Below, piece by piece: positions 16,024-26,704 of a DNA stretch of 64,000 nucleotides (positions are counted from its first letter, which is position 1; each line of letters opens with the position of its first letter). A program made the position numbers and the translations under genes. The DNA comes from Nocardia amamiensis (GTDB lineage: Bacteria > Actinomycetota > Actinomycetes > Mycobacteriales > Mycobacteriaceae), in contig NZ_JADLQX010000011.1 of NCBI RefSeq assembly GCF_015477605.1, forward strand, positions 1-64,000, read 5' to 3'. The notes below the pieces were generated by a model that saw nothing but the letters and a program-made list of their open reading frames with translations, was not told where the DNA came from and made no database searches.

Positions 16024-16725
16024 GTGGAAGTACGCGCGGAGGCCAGGTCGAAGCACCGTCTGGACCCTGCGTTGGAGCTGCAGGACGACCCACAGGAGCT
16101 CATGCCGCGACGCCGGCCGACGCAGGAACGCAGCAAACGCAAGTTCGACGCCTTACTCCAGGCATCCAGAGAATTGCTCGTCGAGGTCGGTTTCGAGTCG
16201 TTCACCTGTGAAGAGGTGGCGGCCAGGGCCGAGGTGCCGATCGGCACGCTGTATCAGTTCTTCGCGAACAAGTACGTCATCGTCTGCGAGTTGAATCGGC
16301 AAGACTTGGTGGCCGTTTCCCAAGAGCTGGCCGACTTCCACGGCGAGATCCCGTCACTGGACTGGCTGCGGCACATGAACCAGTTCGTCGACCATCTGGC
16401 CAACCTGTGGATGACCGACCCGTCCCGGCGCGAAGTGTGGCTTGCCATGCAGTCCACGCCGTCCACCCGGGCCACCGGCGCGATCCACGAGAAGCAGTTC
16501 GCCGAGGTCGTGTCGCAGATGCTGCGCCCACTCACCCCGCGCACGCCGCGGGCGCGGCGCACCATGATGGCCGAAGTGCTGGTGCACGTGGTCTATTCGA
16601 TGCTGAACTTCTCGGTCCAGGACGAACAGAGCAGCGCGGAGGCGGTCGCCGAACTCAAGCGGCTGATGGTCGCCTACCTGCTCGTCGCGGAGAAGGAATC
16701 GCGCACCGGCGGCGATAAGAGGTAA
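16024..16725 (+). CDS. TetR-family transcriptional regulator
   Basis: A 233-residue regulator with an unusually long N-terminal extension of about 35 residues before the helix-turn-helix (ERSKRKFDALLQASRELLVE, then VAARAEVPIGTLYQFFANKY). The C-terminal ligand-binding domain ends in a helix rich in Glu. GTG start at 16024; a shorter start at the ATG of MPRRRPTQERSK (16102) is possible. It lies next to acpS and fas, but its sequence does not resemble mycobacterial FasR as I remember it, so control of fas is not claimed. Confidence 0.8.
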   Translation: MEVRAEARSKHRLDPALELQDDPQELMPRRRPTQERSKRKFDALLQASRELLVEVGFESFTCEEVAARAEVPIGTLYQFFANKYVIVCELNRQDLVAVSQELADFHGEIPSLDWLRHMNQFVDHLANLWMTDPSRREVWLAMQSTPSTRATGAIHEKQFAEVVSQMLRPLTPRTPRARRTMMAEVLVHVVYSMLNFSVQDEQSSAEAVAELKRLMVAYLLVAEKESRTGGDKR

Positions 16726-16727
16726 GC

Positions 16728-16755
16728 GGTGGTCCCGGCGCGAACCGGGACCACC
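16728..16755. terminator. Terminator between TetR gene and acpS
   Basis: GGTGGTCCCGG (16728-16738) pairs perfectly with CCGGGACCACC (16745-16755) around a 6-nt loop. It sits between convergent genes and probably stops transcription from both sides. Confidence 0.8.
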
Positions 16756-16762
16756 GTACGAC

Positions 16763-17200
16763 TCAGCCGACGCTGTCGCGGCCTTCGATGAGATCGGCCA
16801 GCTCGCCCGGGTCTTCCAGCACGACCATCGCCGCCGCGGTGTCGCCGTCGTGGGTCAACGACAGGTGAACCCGGACCCGGGGCAGGAATTCGGCGGCGAG
16901 GCCGTGCAGCTTGATGCTCGGCCTGCCCCACGCGTCGTTGACCACCTCGATCAGCGGATACGGGTTGTCCCCGATCTGCGGGCGGCGGGCGAACCGCGAG
17001 GATGCCCAGGCTTTGAGCACCGCCTCCTTGGCTGCCCACCGCGCCGCGTAACTGCGCGCCGGGTCGGTTCCTTTGCTCTGGCAGTAGCGCCGCTCGCCCG
17101 CGGTGAAACTCTCCCGGAGCATGGTGGTTCCGGCGCGTTCGAGCTGTTCGGCGAACTCGGAGATGGTCACCAAGTCCAAGCCGATACCGAGGATCGTCAT
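16763..17200 (-). CDS. acpS: Holo-[acyl-carrier-protein] synthase
   Basis: A 145-residue AcpS-type phosphopantetheinyl transferase. GIGLDLVTISEF near the N-terminus carries the Mg-binding Asp, and RWAAKEAVLKAW carries the second metal-binding Glu and CoA-binding residues; HLSLTHDGDTAAAMVV closes the fold. It moves 4'-phosphopantetheine from CoA to the ACP domain of FAS-I. ATG at 17198-17200. It follows fas by 76 bp on the same strand, the same order as in mycobacteria. Confidence 0.92.
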   Translation of the reverse strand: MTILGIGLDLVTISEFAEQLERAGTTMLRESFTAGERRYCQSKGTDPARSYAARWAAKEAVLKAWASSRFARRPQIGDNPYPLIEVVNDAWGRPSIKLHGLAAEFLPRVRVHLSLTHDGDTAAAMVVLEDPGELADLIEGRDSVG

Positions 17201-17276
17201 AGGCGCGCAGCCTACGACGTGATCCACGACGCCGCGCGGGCACCCGGCGCGGCGAGTTGCCCCGCCGCGCTTCCGG

Positions 17277-20200
17277 TTACGCGCATCCGAGCCCGTTCGC
17301 CCGGTACGCCCCGTCCTCGGCCAAACGCGCGTCCGGCGAGAGCAGCACGTCAGCCTCGAGTTGCCGAATCCGCTTGGTGGACGTGCCGTCCCCGCCGAGG
17401 CGGCGATCCGCGGGCCGCTCGTACAGCGGCGCGCCGCCACACATCGCCTCGACGAACCGCTGCCGGCCCGCCAGCTGCCGCTCCTGTGCCCTGCGCTGGT
17501 ACTCCTCGCGCTTGCCCGGCTCGATGGCCTGGATGAACGCCTGCGGGTGGACCACCGCGAGCAGGCCGGAAACGTGCCCGAAGCCGAGCGAGGTCACCAG
17601 ACCCGCCTTGAGCGGCAACCGGTCGCCGAAGCGCAACGGCTCGCGCACCCACACCAGGTGGGGGTACTCGCGCATCTTGTCGTCGACGCAGTCCAGGCTC
17701 CGATTCGGCGGTACCACACCGCTTTCCAGCACCTGGCACAGACCGATCAGCTGGAACGCGGCCGCACCGCCCTTGGCATGGCCGGTCAGGCTCTTCTGCG
17801 AGACGACGAACAGCGGAGCGCCGTCCGACCGCCCGATCGCGGCGGCAAGACGTTCGTGCAGCTCGGATTCGTTCGGGTCGTTGGCCGCGGTGGAAGTGTC
17901 GTGCTTGGAGACCACCGCGATGTCGTCGGGCCGCACGCCGAGTTTGCGCAGTTCCGCGACGAACCGCGACTCGCGGCCCCCGCGACCCGCACCAAGGGCG
18001 CCCAGGCCCGGCGCCGGAATCGAGGTGTGCACACCGTCGGCGAACGACTGGGCGAAGGCCACCACGCCGAGCACCGGCAAACCGAGCTCCAGCGCGATAT
18101 CCCCGCGGGCCAGCAGCACCGTGCCGCCGCCCTGCGATTCCACGAACCCGCCACGGCGCCGGTCGTTGGCGCGGGAGAAGTACCGGTCGCTGATGCCCTT
18201 GGCGCTCATGGCCGCCGAATCCGCGGTGGCCGACATGTCACCGAAGCCGACGATGCCCTCGATGCCGAGGTCGTCGTAACCGCCGGCGACCACCAGCTCC
18301 GCCTTGCCGAGCCGGATCTTGTCCACGCCCTCCTCGACCGACACCGCGGCGGTGGCGCAGGCCGCCACCGGGTGCACCATCGCGCCGTAGCTGCCGACGT
18401 AGGACTGCACAACGTGCGCCAGCGCGACGTTCGGCAGGGCCTCCTGCAGGATGTCGTTGGGCCGCGGCTCACCGAGCAGGTTGTCGATGTAGAGCGAGCG
18501 CATCGAGGTCATGCCGCCCATGCCGGTGCCCTGCGTGTTCGCCACCAGCGAGGGATGCACCCAGCTCATCAGCTCGGCGGGGCTGAACCCGGAGCTGATG
18601 AACGCGTCCACCGTGCAGACGATGTTCCACAGCGCCACCCGGTCCACCGAGGCGGCCATGTCGGGCGAGATGCCCCAGATGGTCGGGTCCCAGCCGGTCG
18701 GGATCTGGCCGCCGACGAAGCGCGACAGCTTGGCCCGGCGCGGCACGCGAATCTCCGTGCCCGCCTTGCGCGTCACCGTCCAGTCGCCGGAATCGGGGAC
18801 CGGTGTGATCACCGTGTGCTCGGGGTCGGCGGCGTGGAAGGCGCGGGCCTCGGCCTCGCCGCCCACCGTGAACGACAGGTCCTGGTCGAGGAAGATCGAG
18901 GTCATCAGCGGAGCGGAGCCGTCGGTCATCGCGCCGTCGTCTTTGTAGCGGCGCACCCCGCAGCGGGCGACCACCGCGTCGTGGTAGCGCTCGGCCAGCT
19001 CGTGCTCCGGCACGTAGTCGCCGGAGGCGGTGTCGTACCAGCCCGGCTTGGGGTCGTTCTCCCAGGTGACCATGCCGGTGGTCCAGGCCAGCTCCAGCAC
19101 GCCCGCCGCCGACAGCTCGTCGGAGACCTCCATCTCGAAGCGGGTGCGCGCCGAGCCGTACGGGCCGAGCTCGCCCGCGCCGACGATGACCACCATGTCC
19201 GCCGGATCCGCGGTCACCTCGCCCCACTCGGGCACCGGCAGCGCCGAGGACATGGTCGGCGGCGCGGGCAGCGCCGCGATGGTCTTCTCCGCATCAGCGG
19301 CGGTCTCGGGCTCGGCAAGCTCGGCGGCCTGCTTGGCCAGCGCGGGCAGGTCCAGCTTGGCCCTGGCCAGTCCGCCGGTCAGGTCGATCTGCTGCGGACC
19401 GGCGACGGTCACCTGCCTGGCCCGCGAGGTGCACCACTTGAGCAGCTCGTCGGCCATCTCGGTGGTGGACCAGGTCTGCACGCCCGCTTTCTCGACCGCG
19501 GCGACCATCGGGTCGTTGTGGCCCATCAGGCCGGTGCCGCGCACCCAGCCGATCAGCGCGTGCACCAGCGTGACCCGGGCCGACCACGACTTCTCGGCCC
19601 GCCACTTGGCGACCACCGCGTCCAACGCCGCCTTCGACTCACCGTAGGCGCCGTCACCGCCGAACATGCCGCGGTTGGGCGAACCGGGCAGCACCACATG
19701 CAGTTTCGCGTCCACGTCGTGATCGGCGCCCAGCTTGGACAGCCCGCCGATCAGCCGCTCGACCGACCACAGCAGCACCCGCATCTCCAGTTCGGCGCGT
19801 GCACCCGCGTCGGCGAGGTCACCGGCCACCCGCGGCGCCGCGAACGGCAGCAGCAGGGTCGGCGTCATCGCGTCCTTGACCTTGACCTTCGCGCCACCGG
19901 CGTTGTCCACCTGCTCGGTGCCGACCCAGTCGATCAGCGCGTCGATGTCCTGGTAGGACGCCATGTTCGCGGGCACGACCCACAGGGCCGCGCCGTGCCT
20001 GGCGTTGTCCCGGTACAGCTTCCGGTAGAAGCCGAGACGCTCGTCGTTCAGCGTGGACGTGGTGACCACCACCGTGGCGCCACCGCTGAGCAGCCTGCCG
20101 GTCACCGCCGCCGCGATCGATCCCTTGCTCGCGCCGGTGATCACGGCGATGTCCGAGGACCACAGCCCGGGTTCGGCGACGCTGCGCGCCGCTTCGGCGA

Positions 20201-23200
20201 TCCGCTGGTACAGCCCCGCGAGCACCGAACGAGCCTCGTGCATCGCGCGCTGACGCCACCAGTCCGCCTGCGCGGCAACCGCTTCGCCCGCGCCGAGGAA
20301 CCCGGTGACCGGACCGTTCGCGCTTCCGGCGTCGTCGGCGAGCCAGAGCCGGGCCAGATCCTCCCGCGCGGCGGCCCACCGGTCGTCCAGCAACACCGCC
20401 TTGCGCGCGTCGAACACCGGCGCGACCAAACGCGGCCAGTCCGAACCCAACTCGGCCGAAACCAGGTCGACCAGCGAGTCGTCCGTCGCCTCTGGCGCGG
20501 ATACCCGCTCGGAGAGCCCGAGCTGCTCGAGCACCACGCGGGCTGCCGTGGCCAGCACACCGTCGCGGCCGGTGATCTGCTCGGTGAACTCGCCGAGCGC
20601 GGCCGCGTCGACGGTCCCGCCGCCACCGCCGCCCGCCGCGGGCAGCGTCACCGCGACACCGCGGCGGGCCGCGACGGCCTGCACGGCGGCGTCGATGGCC
20701 GCGTCGACCGAGGCCGCATCGCCGAGCGAGCCGGAGACCAGCCCGCCGAGATCGCCGCCACGCACGCTGGTGCCCTCCCTGGTGCCGAGCGACACTTCGG
20801 CGGTCACGTGGCTGGCCCACCCGTCGCCGAGTTCCCAGACCTTCTTCACCCGCTCGGCGATGGCGGCCGGACGCTTGCCGGACGGCCCGAACACCTTGCG
20901 CAGATGGTCACCGATCGCATCGGTCAGGACGGATCCGAAGGGACGATAGGTGCGGGCCAGCCGCTCGACGGTGGCGGAGAGCGCGCCCATGTCGGCGTCG
21001 GCCGCGCCGTCGATCGCGCCGAGCGAGAGCTCGGCACCCAGGTCGACGAGCAGCTGGTTACGCCGGGAGGACACGCCGTCGCACAGGCCCTCGATGGTGT
21101 CCACCGGACCGATCTGGTCCAGCCGCAGCTTCGTCCACAGCGCGATCAGCACGCGGGTGGCGTCGGCGGCGGTGAACGCGATGTCGTCCGGACGGGGGCC
21201 CGCCGAACTCGGGGCGGGCGCTGCGACCGGAGCCGCGGCGGCGGGTGCCGGGGCCGTGGCTGCTGCCGGCTCCTCGACCGGCTCGTCGACAGGCGCGGGG
21301 TCGGTGTCGGTCGCGTACACGATCGCGGCTTCACGCTCGATGTTGAGCACCTCGACCTTGGCACCGCCGAACGCGGGCAGCTTCAGCGTCTGGCCGGCCA
21401 GGTTGGCGACCGTCGGTGTCGCGCCGAGCCCGATCTCCACGAACCGCTCCACGCCGAGGCCGCCCTGCTCGGCCTCGGTGAACAGCAGGTCCTGGGTCTC
21501 GATCCAGCGCACCGGGCTGGCGAACTGCCAGGCCAGCAGTTCGATCAGGACGACGCGGCACAGGTCGGCCGGCCGGGCCGCCCAGCTGTCGAACTCGTCC
21601 AGCACCGCGGCCAGCGGCTCCGACGGCACCAGATCCGCGATCTCCTGGATGAACGCGCGCTCCAGCGAGAACGGCCTCGGGACCAGGTTCGGGATGTAGC
21701 GGCCGAGCAGGATCTCCGGCTGCAGGTCCGAGGGCAGCAGCTGCTCGAGCTTGTGCCGGAACTCCGGAACGCCCTTGCGCAGCACGGTGGAGTGGAACGG
21801 CACATCGATGCCCGGTACCAGGATGAACGCCCGCTTGCCGCCGAATTCCGCACGGCGCCGATCGATCTCCTTCTCCAGCGCGTCCAGCCCGGCGACCGTG
21901 CCCGCGATGGCGTACTGCGAGCCACGCAGGTTCAGGTTGACCACCTCGAGGAACTCGCCGACCCGCTCGCCGACACCGTTGACGAAGTCGACCACGTCCT
22001 CGTCGGGCAGCCCGATCTGGGAGGGCCGGATCGCGGCCATCCGATAGTCGCTGCGGCCCTGCGCGTCTCGCGGCACCAGCTCGTGCATCGCCGAGCCGCG
22101 CTGGAACACGACCTCGAGCACCGCCTCCAGCGGCAGCACACCCGCGACGGCCGCGAGCGCGTTGTACTCGCCGACCGAGTGGCCCGCGAAGATCGCGTGG
22201 TCCACGAAGGCACCGGCCTCGCGCAGCTCCGCCACCTGGGCGACGCCGAGGGTCGCCATGGCGACCTGAGTGAACTGGGTCAGGTGCAGCACGCCGTCCG
22301 GGTGCCGGTGCTCGACGCCGCGGGCTTTCAAGTAGGTCGGGTTGTCCCGCACCACGGCCAGGATCGAGAAGCCCAGCGCGGCACGGGTGTGCTTGTCGGC
22401 GCGCTCCCAGATGTCCTTGGCGGCCTTCGACCGGGCACGGGCGTCCAGCCCCATCCCCTTGCGCTGGATGCCCTGGCCGGGGAAGGCGTAGGCGGTCTTC
22501 GGGGCCGCGGTGCGACCGGTCGCGGTCATCACCAGCTCGCCGTCGGTCCGGCAGGAGACCTCGACGATCTCGCTGCCCGCGTCGACCGCGACGCGCTCCA
22601 CGCGCACGTCGATCTCCGCGCCGGGGCGGACCATGCCGAGGAAGCGGGTGGTCCAGGCGGTCAGCGTCCGCGGGGGGACCGATGCGGCCGGATCGATCGC
22701 CGACACCGCGTGCTGCGCGGCGGCCGACAGCCACATGCCGTGCACGATCGGGCTGCCCAGCCCGGCCAGCTTCGCGGCGGCGTCGCTGGTGTGGATCGGG
22801 TTGTGGTCGCCGGAAACGGCGGCGAAGGCGTGCATGGTGCGCGGCGCCACGATGGTGACGTCGCGACGACGCCTGCGCGGGGTGTCGGTGGCCGCGTCGG
22901 ACAGCGTGCCCGCCGCGCGCGGCGGATCGGCGAGTTCGCCGGTGCCGTTGCGTCCGCGGATGGCGAACCGTTCGGTGAGCGTGGCCAGCACCGGCATGGA
23001 CATCCCCGTCTCGGGCTTGTCCAGCATGGCGGTGATCCGCACGGTGACTTCGACGACGCGGCCGAGGTCGGTGTCGAGGGTCTCCCCTGCCTCCGCGCGC
23101 ACCGCCAGCACGCTGGTCTCCGCGGGCAGCTCGCCGGCGAGGTGGACCTGATGATCCAGGTGGACCAGGTCGAGCATGCCCTCGATGACGCTCTCACCCT

Positions 23201-26200
23201 TGGCGGTGCGCGTGGCGCCCAGCACCGCGAACACGGCGGGCCAGCAGGCGCCGACCAGCACGTCGGGCACGGTGCGCCCGAGGGTGCTCAAGGTGGCGGG
23301 CAGGCCGGAGCCGGTCACTCCGGCGTGATCGGCGATGAGATCCGGTGTCCAGGCCAGGTTCACGTGCGCGACCTTGCCCTTGACCTCCGGCAGCGACTGC
23401 CCGGCCGCGACGGCCAGCAGCGCGGACATGGCCTCGTCCGCGTCGGCCTCGGTGACGACCGGGGAGCCGCCGTTGTACACGGTGGTCGGCACGGTGATCC
23501 GGATGCGCACCGCGTTGTCGGCCAGCAGCGGAACGGTCAGTTCCAGGTAGGAGTGCTCCGGTTCGGGTCCGGTGGTCTCGGCGAGCGTCGCACCGCTGGG
23601 CGGATGCACCGCGCCGTCGTCGTCGACGACCCATTCGGACAGATCGCCGAGCCGGTGCACCGGACTGATGGTGGTGCGGCCGGCCCACTCGATGTCCGGC
23701 GCGGCCAGGACAGCGTCGATCGGGCCGGTAGCGATGCCCGCGGTGCGGCGCGCGTCCACCGGGGCGGGCACCACACCCGCACGGACCAGCGAGTACGCGG
23801 TGTCCTGCTCGAAGCGGTCGAGCAGCTCGCCGACCGGCTCGTCGACCCGGGTGATGCCCGCGACCGAGACGGTGCCCGGGATGACGCACACCTGATCGGC
23901 CGAGTAGCGCGGGTCATGCGCCTGCCACAGCGAATCCGAACGCCACCAGCGGCGCACGTCGGCGTCCACGACCGGCACGAAGTTGACCGGCTTGCCCGGC
24001 GTCTTGCACAAGGACACGAAGAACGGGACGTCTGCCGGGTGCAGCAGGGTCTGCTCTGCGGCGGGGTACCGCTCTTTCAAGGTGCAGAGCGCGGCGACCG
24101 GGTCTTCGAAGTTCTCGTCGCTCCCGAACAGCGTGGGGATCTCGCCGCGGTCGGCCGGGTGCAGGCGGGATTCGGTGCGGCGCACCATCTCCGCGAATCG
24201 ATCGCGCCAAGTGATGTCCAGCCAGACCGAGCGGGTGGCCTCGGCGATGGCGTCGCCGAGATCGCTGCCGCAGTCGAAGTCCTTGCGGCGGTCCAGGCCG
24301 ACCGCGAGCTCGACGTAGCGCTCCAGCCACTCCTGGTACGTCATGGTGACCAGGTCGCCGAAATACGGCTTGGCTGTGGCGTTCAGCGCCGCGATGATCT
24401 CGTCCCGGCGCGCGGCGACCGCGTCGGCGTCACCGGCGACCTCGTCGAGCAGGCGGCCGGTGCGCGAGGCGGCGTTGTCGATCTCGTGGATGTCGGCGCC
24501 CAATTGGCTGCGGCCCGAGGCCATTCCACCGGACGCGGTGCCCGCGCCGACCCAATCCGGCGTGCCGGGGGTGTCCACCAGCAGTTGCTTGACTTCCGGT
24601 GCGGTGGTGGCCTCCAGCGTCGCCATGGCGGCGGTGCCGACCAGCACGCCGTCCAGCGGCATGTCGGGGTAGCCGTGCTGCACCGCCCATTCACCGGTGA
24701 GGTACTCGGTCGCGCGTTCGGGCGTCCCGATGCCGCCACCGACGCACACCACCACGTTGGCGCGGTTGCGCAGTTCGGCATAGGTGGCCAGCAGCAGGTC
24801 GTCCAAGTCCTCCCAGGAGTGATGGCCGCCGGCTTTGCCGCCCTCGATGTGCATGATCACCGGGTAGTCCGGCACCTCGTCGGCGATGCGCAGCACCGCG
24901 CGGATCTGCGCGACAGTGCCCGGCTTGAACGCGACGTGCGCGATGCCGACCTCGGAGAGCTCCTGGACGAGCGCGACCGCTTCCTCCAGTTCCGGAATGC
25001 CCGCGGTCACGATGACGCCGTCGAACGGGGCGCCCGCCGCACGGGCACGCTGCACCAGTCGCTTGCCGCCCAGCTGCAGCTTCCACAGGTAGGGATCCAG
25101 GAACAGCGAGTTGAACTGCACCGCGCGACCCGGTTGCAGCAGCTTCTTCAGCTCGGCCACCCGGTCGGCGAAGATCTGCTCGGTGACCTGACCGCCGCCG
25201 GCCAGCTCCGCCCAGTGGCCCGCGTTGGCCGCGGCGGCGACGATCTTCGCGTCGACGGTGGTGGGAGTCATGCCCGCGAGCAGGATCGGCGAGCGGCCGG
25301 TCAGCTTGGTGAACGCGGTCTCGACGACGATGCGCCCGTTGGGCAGCCGCACCGGGCGCGGCGCGAACGCCGACCACGGCGTCGCCGGCTCCGGGGCCGC
25401 GCCAGGGGTGAGCAGGCTGCGCTGCCCGGCACGGGTGGCGGCGGCGACCATGCCGACGCCGGTGCCCTTCAGCGTGCCCGAGGTGACACGGGACAGCAGG
25501 TCGCCCGGACCCAGGTCCAGAATCCATTGCGCGCCGGCGGAAACGACGCCCTCGACGACGTCGACCCAATCGATCGGGTCCACCAGGATCCGTCGCGCCA
25601 GCTCGCCGGCCAGCTCGGCGTCCAGGCCGCACTGGGTGGCCCAGCTGCTCACCAGGTCGACGGTGTCGGCCAGGGCGGGATGGTGGAATGCGACGTCGAC
25701 GGACACGTCCTCGAAAACTGGGGCAAACACCGAGCCACCGCGCACCTTGGCGTCGCGCTCCCTGGCCTGCTCGTCGTGGATCTGCGCGCACCGCCGGCGC
25801 ACCCGCTCCAGTTGCGCGGGCGGCCCCGACAGCACCGCGCGACGGCGTCCGTTGCGGATCGAGACGACCACGCCCGCGGCCGGGTCGAGTCCCTCGCAAA
25901 CCTGCGCCACCACACCACGCAGCAGCTCGGGATCGACGTTCGACACCGCGACCATCGGCGACTGATCGCCCACCGGCATCAGCCCGCGCCGCCGTGCGAC
26001 CAAACCCGCTGCGGCGCCGATCATCTGGGCGATCGCGAGCAGCTCCGCGTCACGCGCGCCGCCCGCTTCAACCGCGGCCGCCGCCAGCAGTCCCTGCGAG
26101 TGCCCGACGATAGCGGCCGGCGCGTGCTCGGCCGCGTCCAGGCCCTGCAGCCGCAGTGCCCGCACGGCCGCCACCTGGGTCAGCAGCACACCCGGCATGG

Positions 26201-26591
26201 AGACCGCGGCGGAGCGCAGCACGTGCTCGGACGGCGCAGCGGAGGTTTCACCCTCGTCGGTGTCGGCGAGCTCGTTCTCCAGCATCCAGCCGATCGGGTC
26301 GAAGCCCACCGGCCGCACTACCAGCAACTGTGCGGCAACCGGCTCGAGCAGTGTGGCCGCCTCATTGACCAGTGCGGTCAGCTCCGGCTCCAGCGCGCTG
26401 TCGCGCCCGATCTCCTCCAGTTCGTTCAGCCACTGGGCACCCTGCCCACCGAAGGCGAGCGCGTACGGCACGCCGCCGAGCAGACGATCCAACAGCGGCG
26501 ACCGCGCCCCGCCCGCCGCGGCCTTCCCGGCGGCCTCGACCGCCTTCGTGCTCCGTCCGGCCCCGGTCTTGGTGCTCTCGTTGATCGTCAA
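17277..26591 (-). CDS. fas: Type I fatty acid synthase (multidomain FAS)
   Basis: A 3104-residue single-chain FAS that makes the acyl primers for membrane lipids and mycolic acids. Domains in order with landmark residues: acetyl transferase (GHSQG about 163), enoyl reductase (LLAGMTPTTVDAKI to GGGQVTE about 465), hydratase/dehydratase (SGDHNPIHT about 1263), malonyl/palmitoyl transferase (GHSVGEY about 1472), ACP (pantetheine Ser in GVSSRRNQ about 1840), ketoreductase (GASKGSIAA about 2155), ketosynthase (active Cys in ACATAAVS about 2743, then KHDTSTAA and KSLTGHAKGG). The start is TTG 26589-26591, giving MTINEST, which matches the mycobacterial MTIHE start, with AGGAAG upstream; ATG at 26621 is an alternative. 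Transcribed into acpS. Confidence 0.97.
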   Translation of the reverse strand: MTINESTKTGAGRSTKAVEAAGKAAAGGARSPLLDRLLGGVPYALAFGGQGAQWLNELEEIGRDSALEPELTALVNEAATLLEPVAAQLLVVRPVGFDPIGWMLENELADTDEGETSAAPSEHVLRSAAVSMPGVLLTQVAAVRALRLQGLDAAEHAPAAIVGHSQGLLAAAAVEAGGARDAELLAIAQMIGAAAGLVARRRGLMPVGDQSPMVAVSNVDPELLRGVVAQVCEGLDPAAGVVVSIRNGRRRAVLSGPPAQLERVRRRCAQIHDEQARERDAKVRGGSVFAPVFEDVSVDVAFHHPALADTVDLVSSWATQCGLDAELAGELARRILVDPIDWVDVVEGVVSAGAQWILDLGPGDLLSRVTSGTLKGTGVGMVAAATRAGQRSLLTPGAAPEPATPWSAFAPRPVRLPNGRIVVETAFTKLTGRSPILLAGMTPTTVDAKIVAAAANAGHWAELAGGGQVTEQIFADRVAELKKLLQPGRAVQFNSLFLDPYLWKLQLGGKRLVQRARAAGAPFDGVIVTAGIPELEEAVALVQELSEVGIAHVAFKPGTVAQIRAVLRIADEVPDYPVIMHIEGGKAGGHHSWEDLDDLLLATYAELRNRANVVVCVGGGIGTPERATEYLTGEWAVQHGYPDMPLDGVLVGTAAMATLEATTAPEVKQLLVDTPGTPDWVGAGTASGGMASGRSQLGADIHEIDNAASRTGRLLDEVAGDADAVAARRDEIIAALNATAKPYFGDLVTMTYQEWLERYVELAVGLDRRKDFDCGSDLGDAIAEATRSVWLDITWRDRFAEMVRRTESRLHPADRGEIPTLFGSDENFEDPVAALCTLKERYPAAEQTLLHPADVPFFVSLCKTPGKPVNFVPVVDADVRRWWRSDSLWQAHDPRYSADQVCVIPGTVSVAGITRVDEPVGELLDRFEQDTAYSLVRAGVVPAPVDARRTAGIATGPIDAVLAAPDIEWAGRTTISPVHRLGDLSEWVVDDDGAVHPPSGATLAETTGPEPEHSYLELTVPLLADNAVRIRITVPTTVYNGGSPVVTEADADEAMSALLAVAAGQSLPEVKGKVAHVNLAWTPDLIADHAGVTGSGLPATLSTLGRTVPDVLVGACWPAVFAVLGATRTAKGESVIEGMLDLVHLDHQVHLAGELPAETSVLAVRAEAGETLDTDLGRVVEVTVRITAMLDKPETGMSMPVLATLTERFAIRGRNGTGELADPPRAAGTLSDAATDTPRRRRRDVTIVAPRTMHAFAAVSGDHNPIHTSDAAAKLAGLGSPIVHGMWLSAAAQHAVSAIDPAASVPPRTLTAWTTRFLGMVRPGAEIDVRVERVAVDAGSEIVEVSCRTDGELVMTATGRTAAPKTAYAFPGQGIQRKGMGLDARARSKAAKDIWERADKHTRAALGFSILAVVRDNPTYLKARGVEHRHPDGVLHLTQFTQVAMATLGVAQVAELREAGAFVDHAIFAGHSVGEYNALAAVAGVLPLEAVLEVVFQRGSAMHELVPRDAQGRSDYRMAAIRPSQIGLPDEDVVDFVNGVGERVGEFLEVVNLNLRGSQYAIAGTVAGLDALEKEIDRRRAEFGGKRAFILVPGIDVPFHSTVLRKGVPEFRHKLEQLLPSDLQPEILLGRYIPNLVPRPFSLERAFIQEIADLVPSEPLAAVLDEFDSWAARPADLCRVVLIELLAWQFASPVRWIETQDLLFTEAEQGGLGVERFVEIGLGATPTVANLAGQTLKLPAFGGAKVEVLNIEREAAIVYATDTDPAPVDEPVEEPAAATAPAPAAAAPVAAPAPSSAGPRPDDIAFTAADATRVLIALWTKLRLDQIGPVDTIEGLCDGVSSRRNQLLVDLGAELSLGAIDGAADADMGALSATVERLARTYRPFGSVLTDAIGDHLRKVFGPSGKRPAAIAERVKKVWELGDGWASHVTAEVSLGTREGTSVRGGDLGGLVSGSLGDAASVDAAIDAAVQAVAARRGVAVTLPAAGGGGGGTVDAAALGEFTEQITGRDGVLATAARVVLEQLGLSERVSAPEATDDSLVDLVSAELGSDWPRLVAPVFDARKAVLLDDRWAAAREDLARLWLADDAGSANGPVTGFLGAGEAVAAQADWWRQRAMHEARSVLAGLYQRIAEAARSVAEPGLWSSDIAVITGASKGSIAAAVTGRLLSGGATVVVTTSTLNDERLGFYRKLYRDNARHGAALWVVPANMASYQDIDALIDWVGTEQVDNAGGAKVKVKDAMTPTLLLPFAAPRVAGDLADAGARAELEMRVLLWSVERLIGGLSKLGADHDVDAKLHVVLPGSPNRGMFGGDGAYGESKAALDAVVAKWRAEKSWSARVTLVHALIGWVRGTGLMGHNDPMVAAVEKAGVQTWSTTEMADELLKWCTSRARQVTVAGPQQIDLTGGLARAKLDLPALAKQAAELAEPETAADAEKTIAALPAPPTMSSALPVPEWGEVTADPADMVVIVGAGELGPYGSARTRFEMEVSDELSAAGVLELAWTTGMVTWENDPKPGWYDTASGDYVPEHELAERYHDAVVARCGVRRYKDDGAMTDGSAPLMTSIFLDQDLSFTVGGEAEARAFHAADPEHTVITPVPDSGDWTVTRKAGTEIRVPRRAKLSRFVGGQIPTGWDPTIWGISPDMAASVDRVALWNIVCTVDAFISSGFSPAELMSWVHPSLVANTQGTGMGGMTSMRSLYIDNLLGEPRPNDILQEALPNVALAHVVQSYVGSYGAMVHPVAACATAAVSVEEGVDKIRLGKAELVVAGGYDDLGIEGIVGFGDMSATADSAAMSAKGISDRYFSRANDRRRGGFVESQGGGTVLLARGDIALELGLPVLGVVAFAQSFADGVHTSIPAPGLGALGAGRGGRESRFVAELRKLGVRPDDIAVVSKHDTSTAANDPNESELHERLAAAIGRSDGAPLFVVSQKSLTGHAKGGAAAFQLIGLCQVLESGVVPPNRSLDCVDDKMREYPHLVWVREPLRFGDRLPLKAGLVTSLGFGHVSGLLAVVHPQAFIQAIEPGKREEYQRRAQERQLAGRQRFVEAMCGGAPLYERPADRRLGGDGTSTKRIRQLEADVLLSPDARLAEDGAYRANGLGCA

Positions 26592-26704
26592 GGCGCTTCG
26601 ACTTCCTTTTCCATGCGACATGCCCCGGCGACACGCCGGTCCCTCTCGGTACGCGGACGCTCGCGGGCGATCGGCCTGATACGGGCGAGGATGGCACAAA
26701 ATCA

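Noticed and set aside
16024..16725. TetR gene near fas as the FasR regulator
   Set aside because: The sequence does not resemble mycobacterial FasR as remembered and a terminator separates it from acpS; no direct evidence links it to fas.
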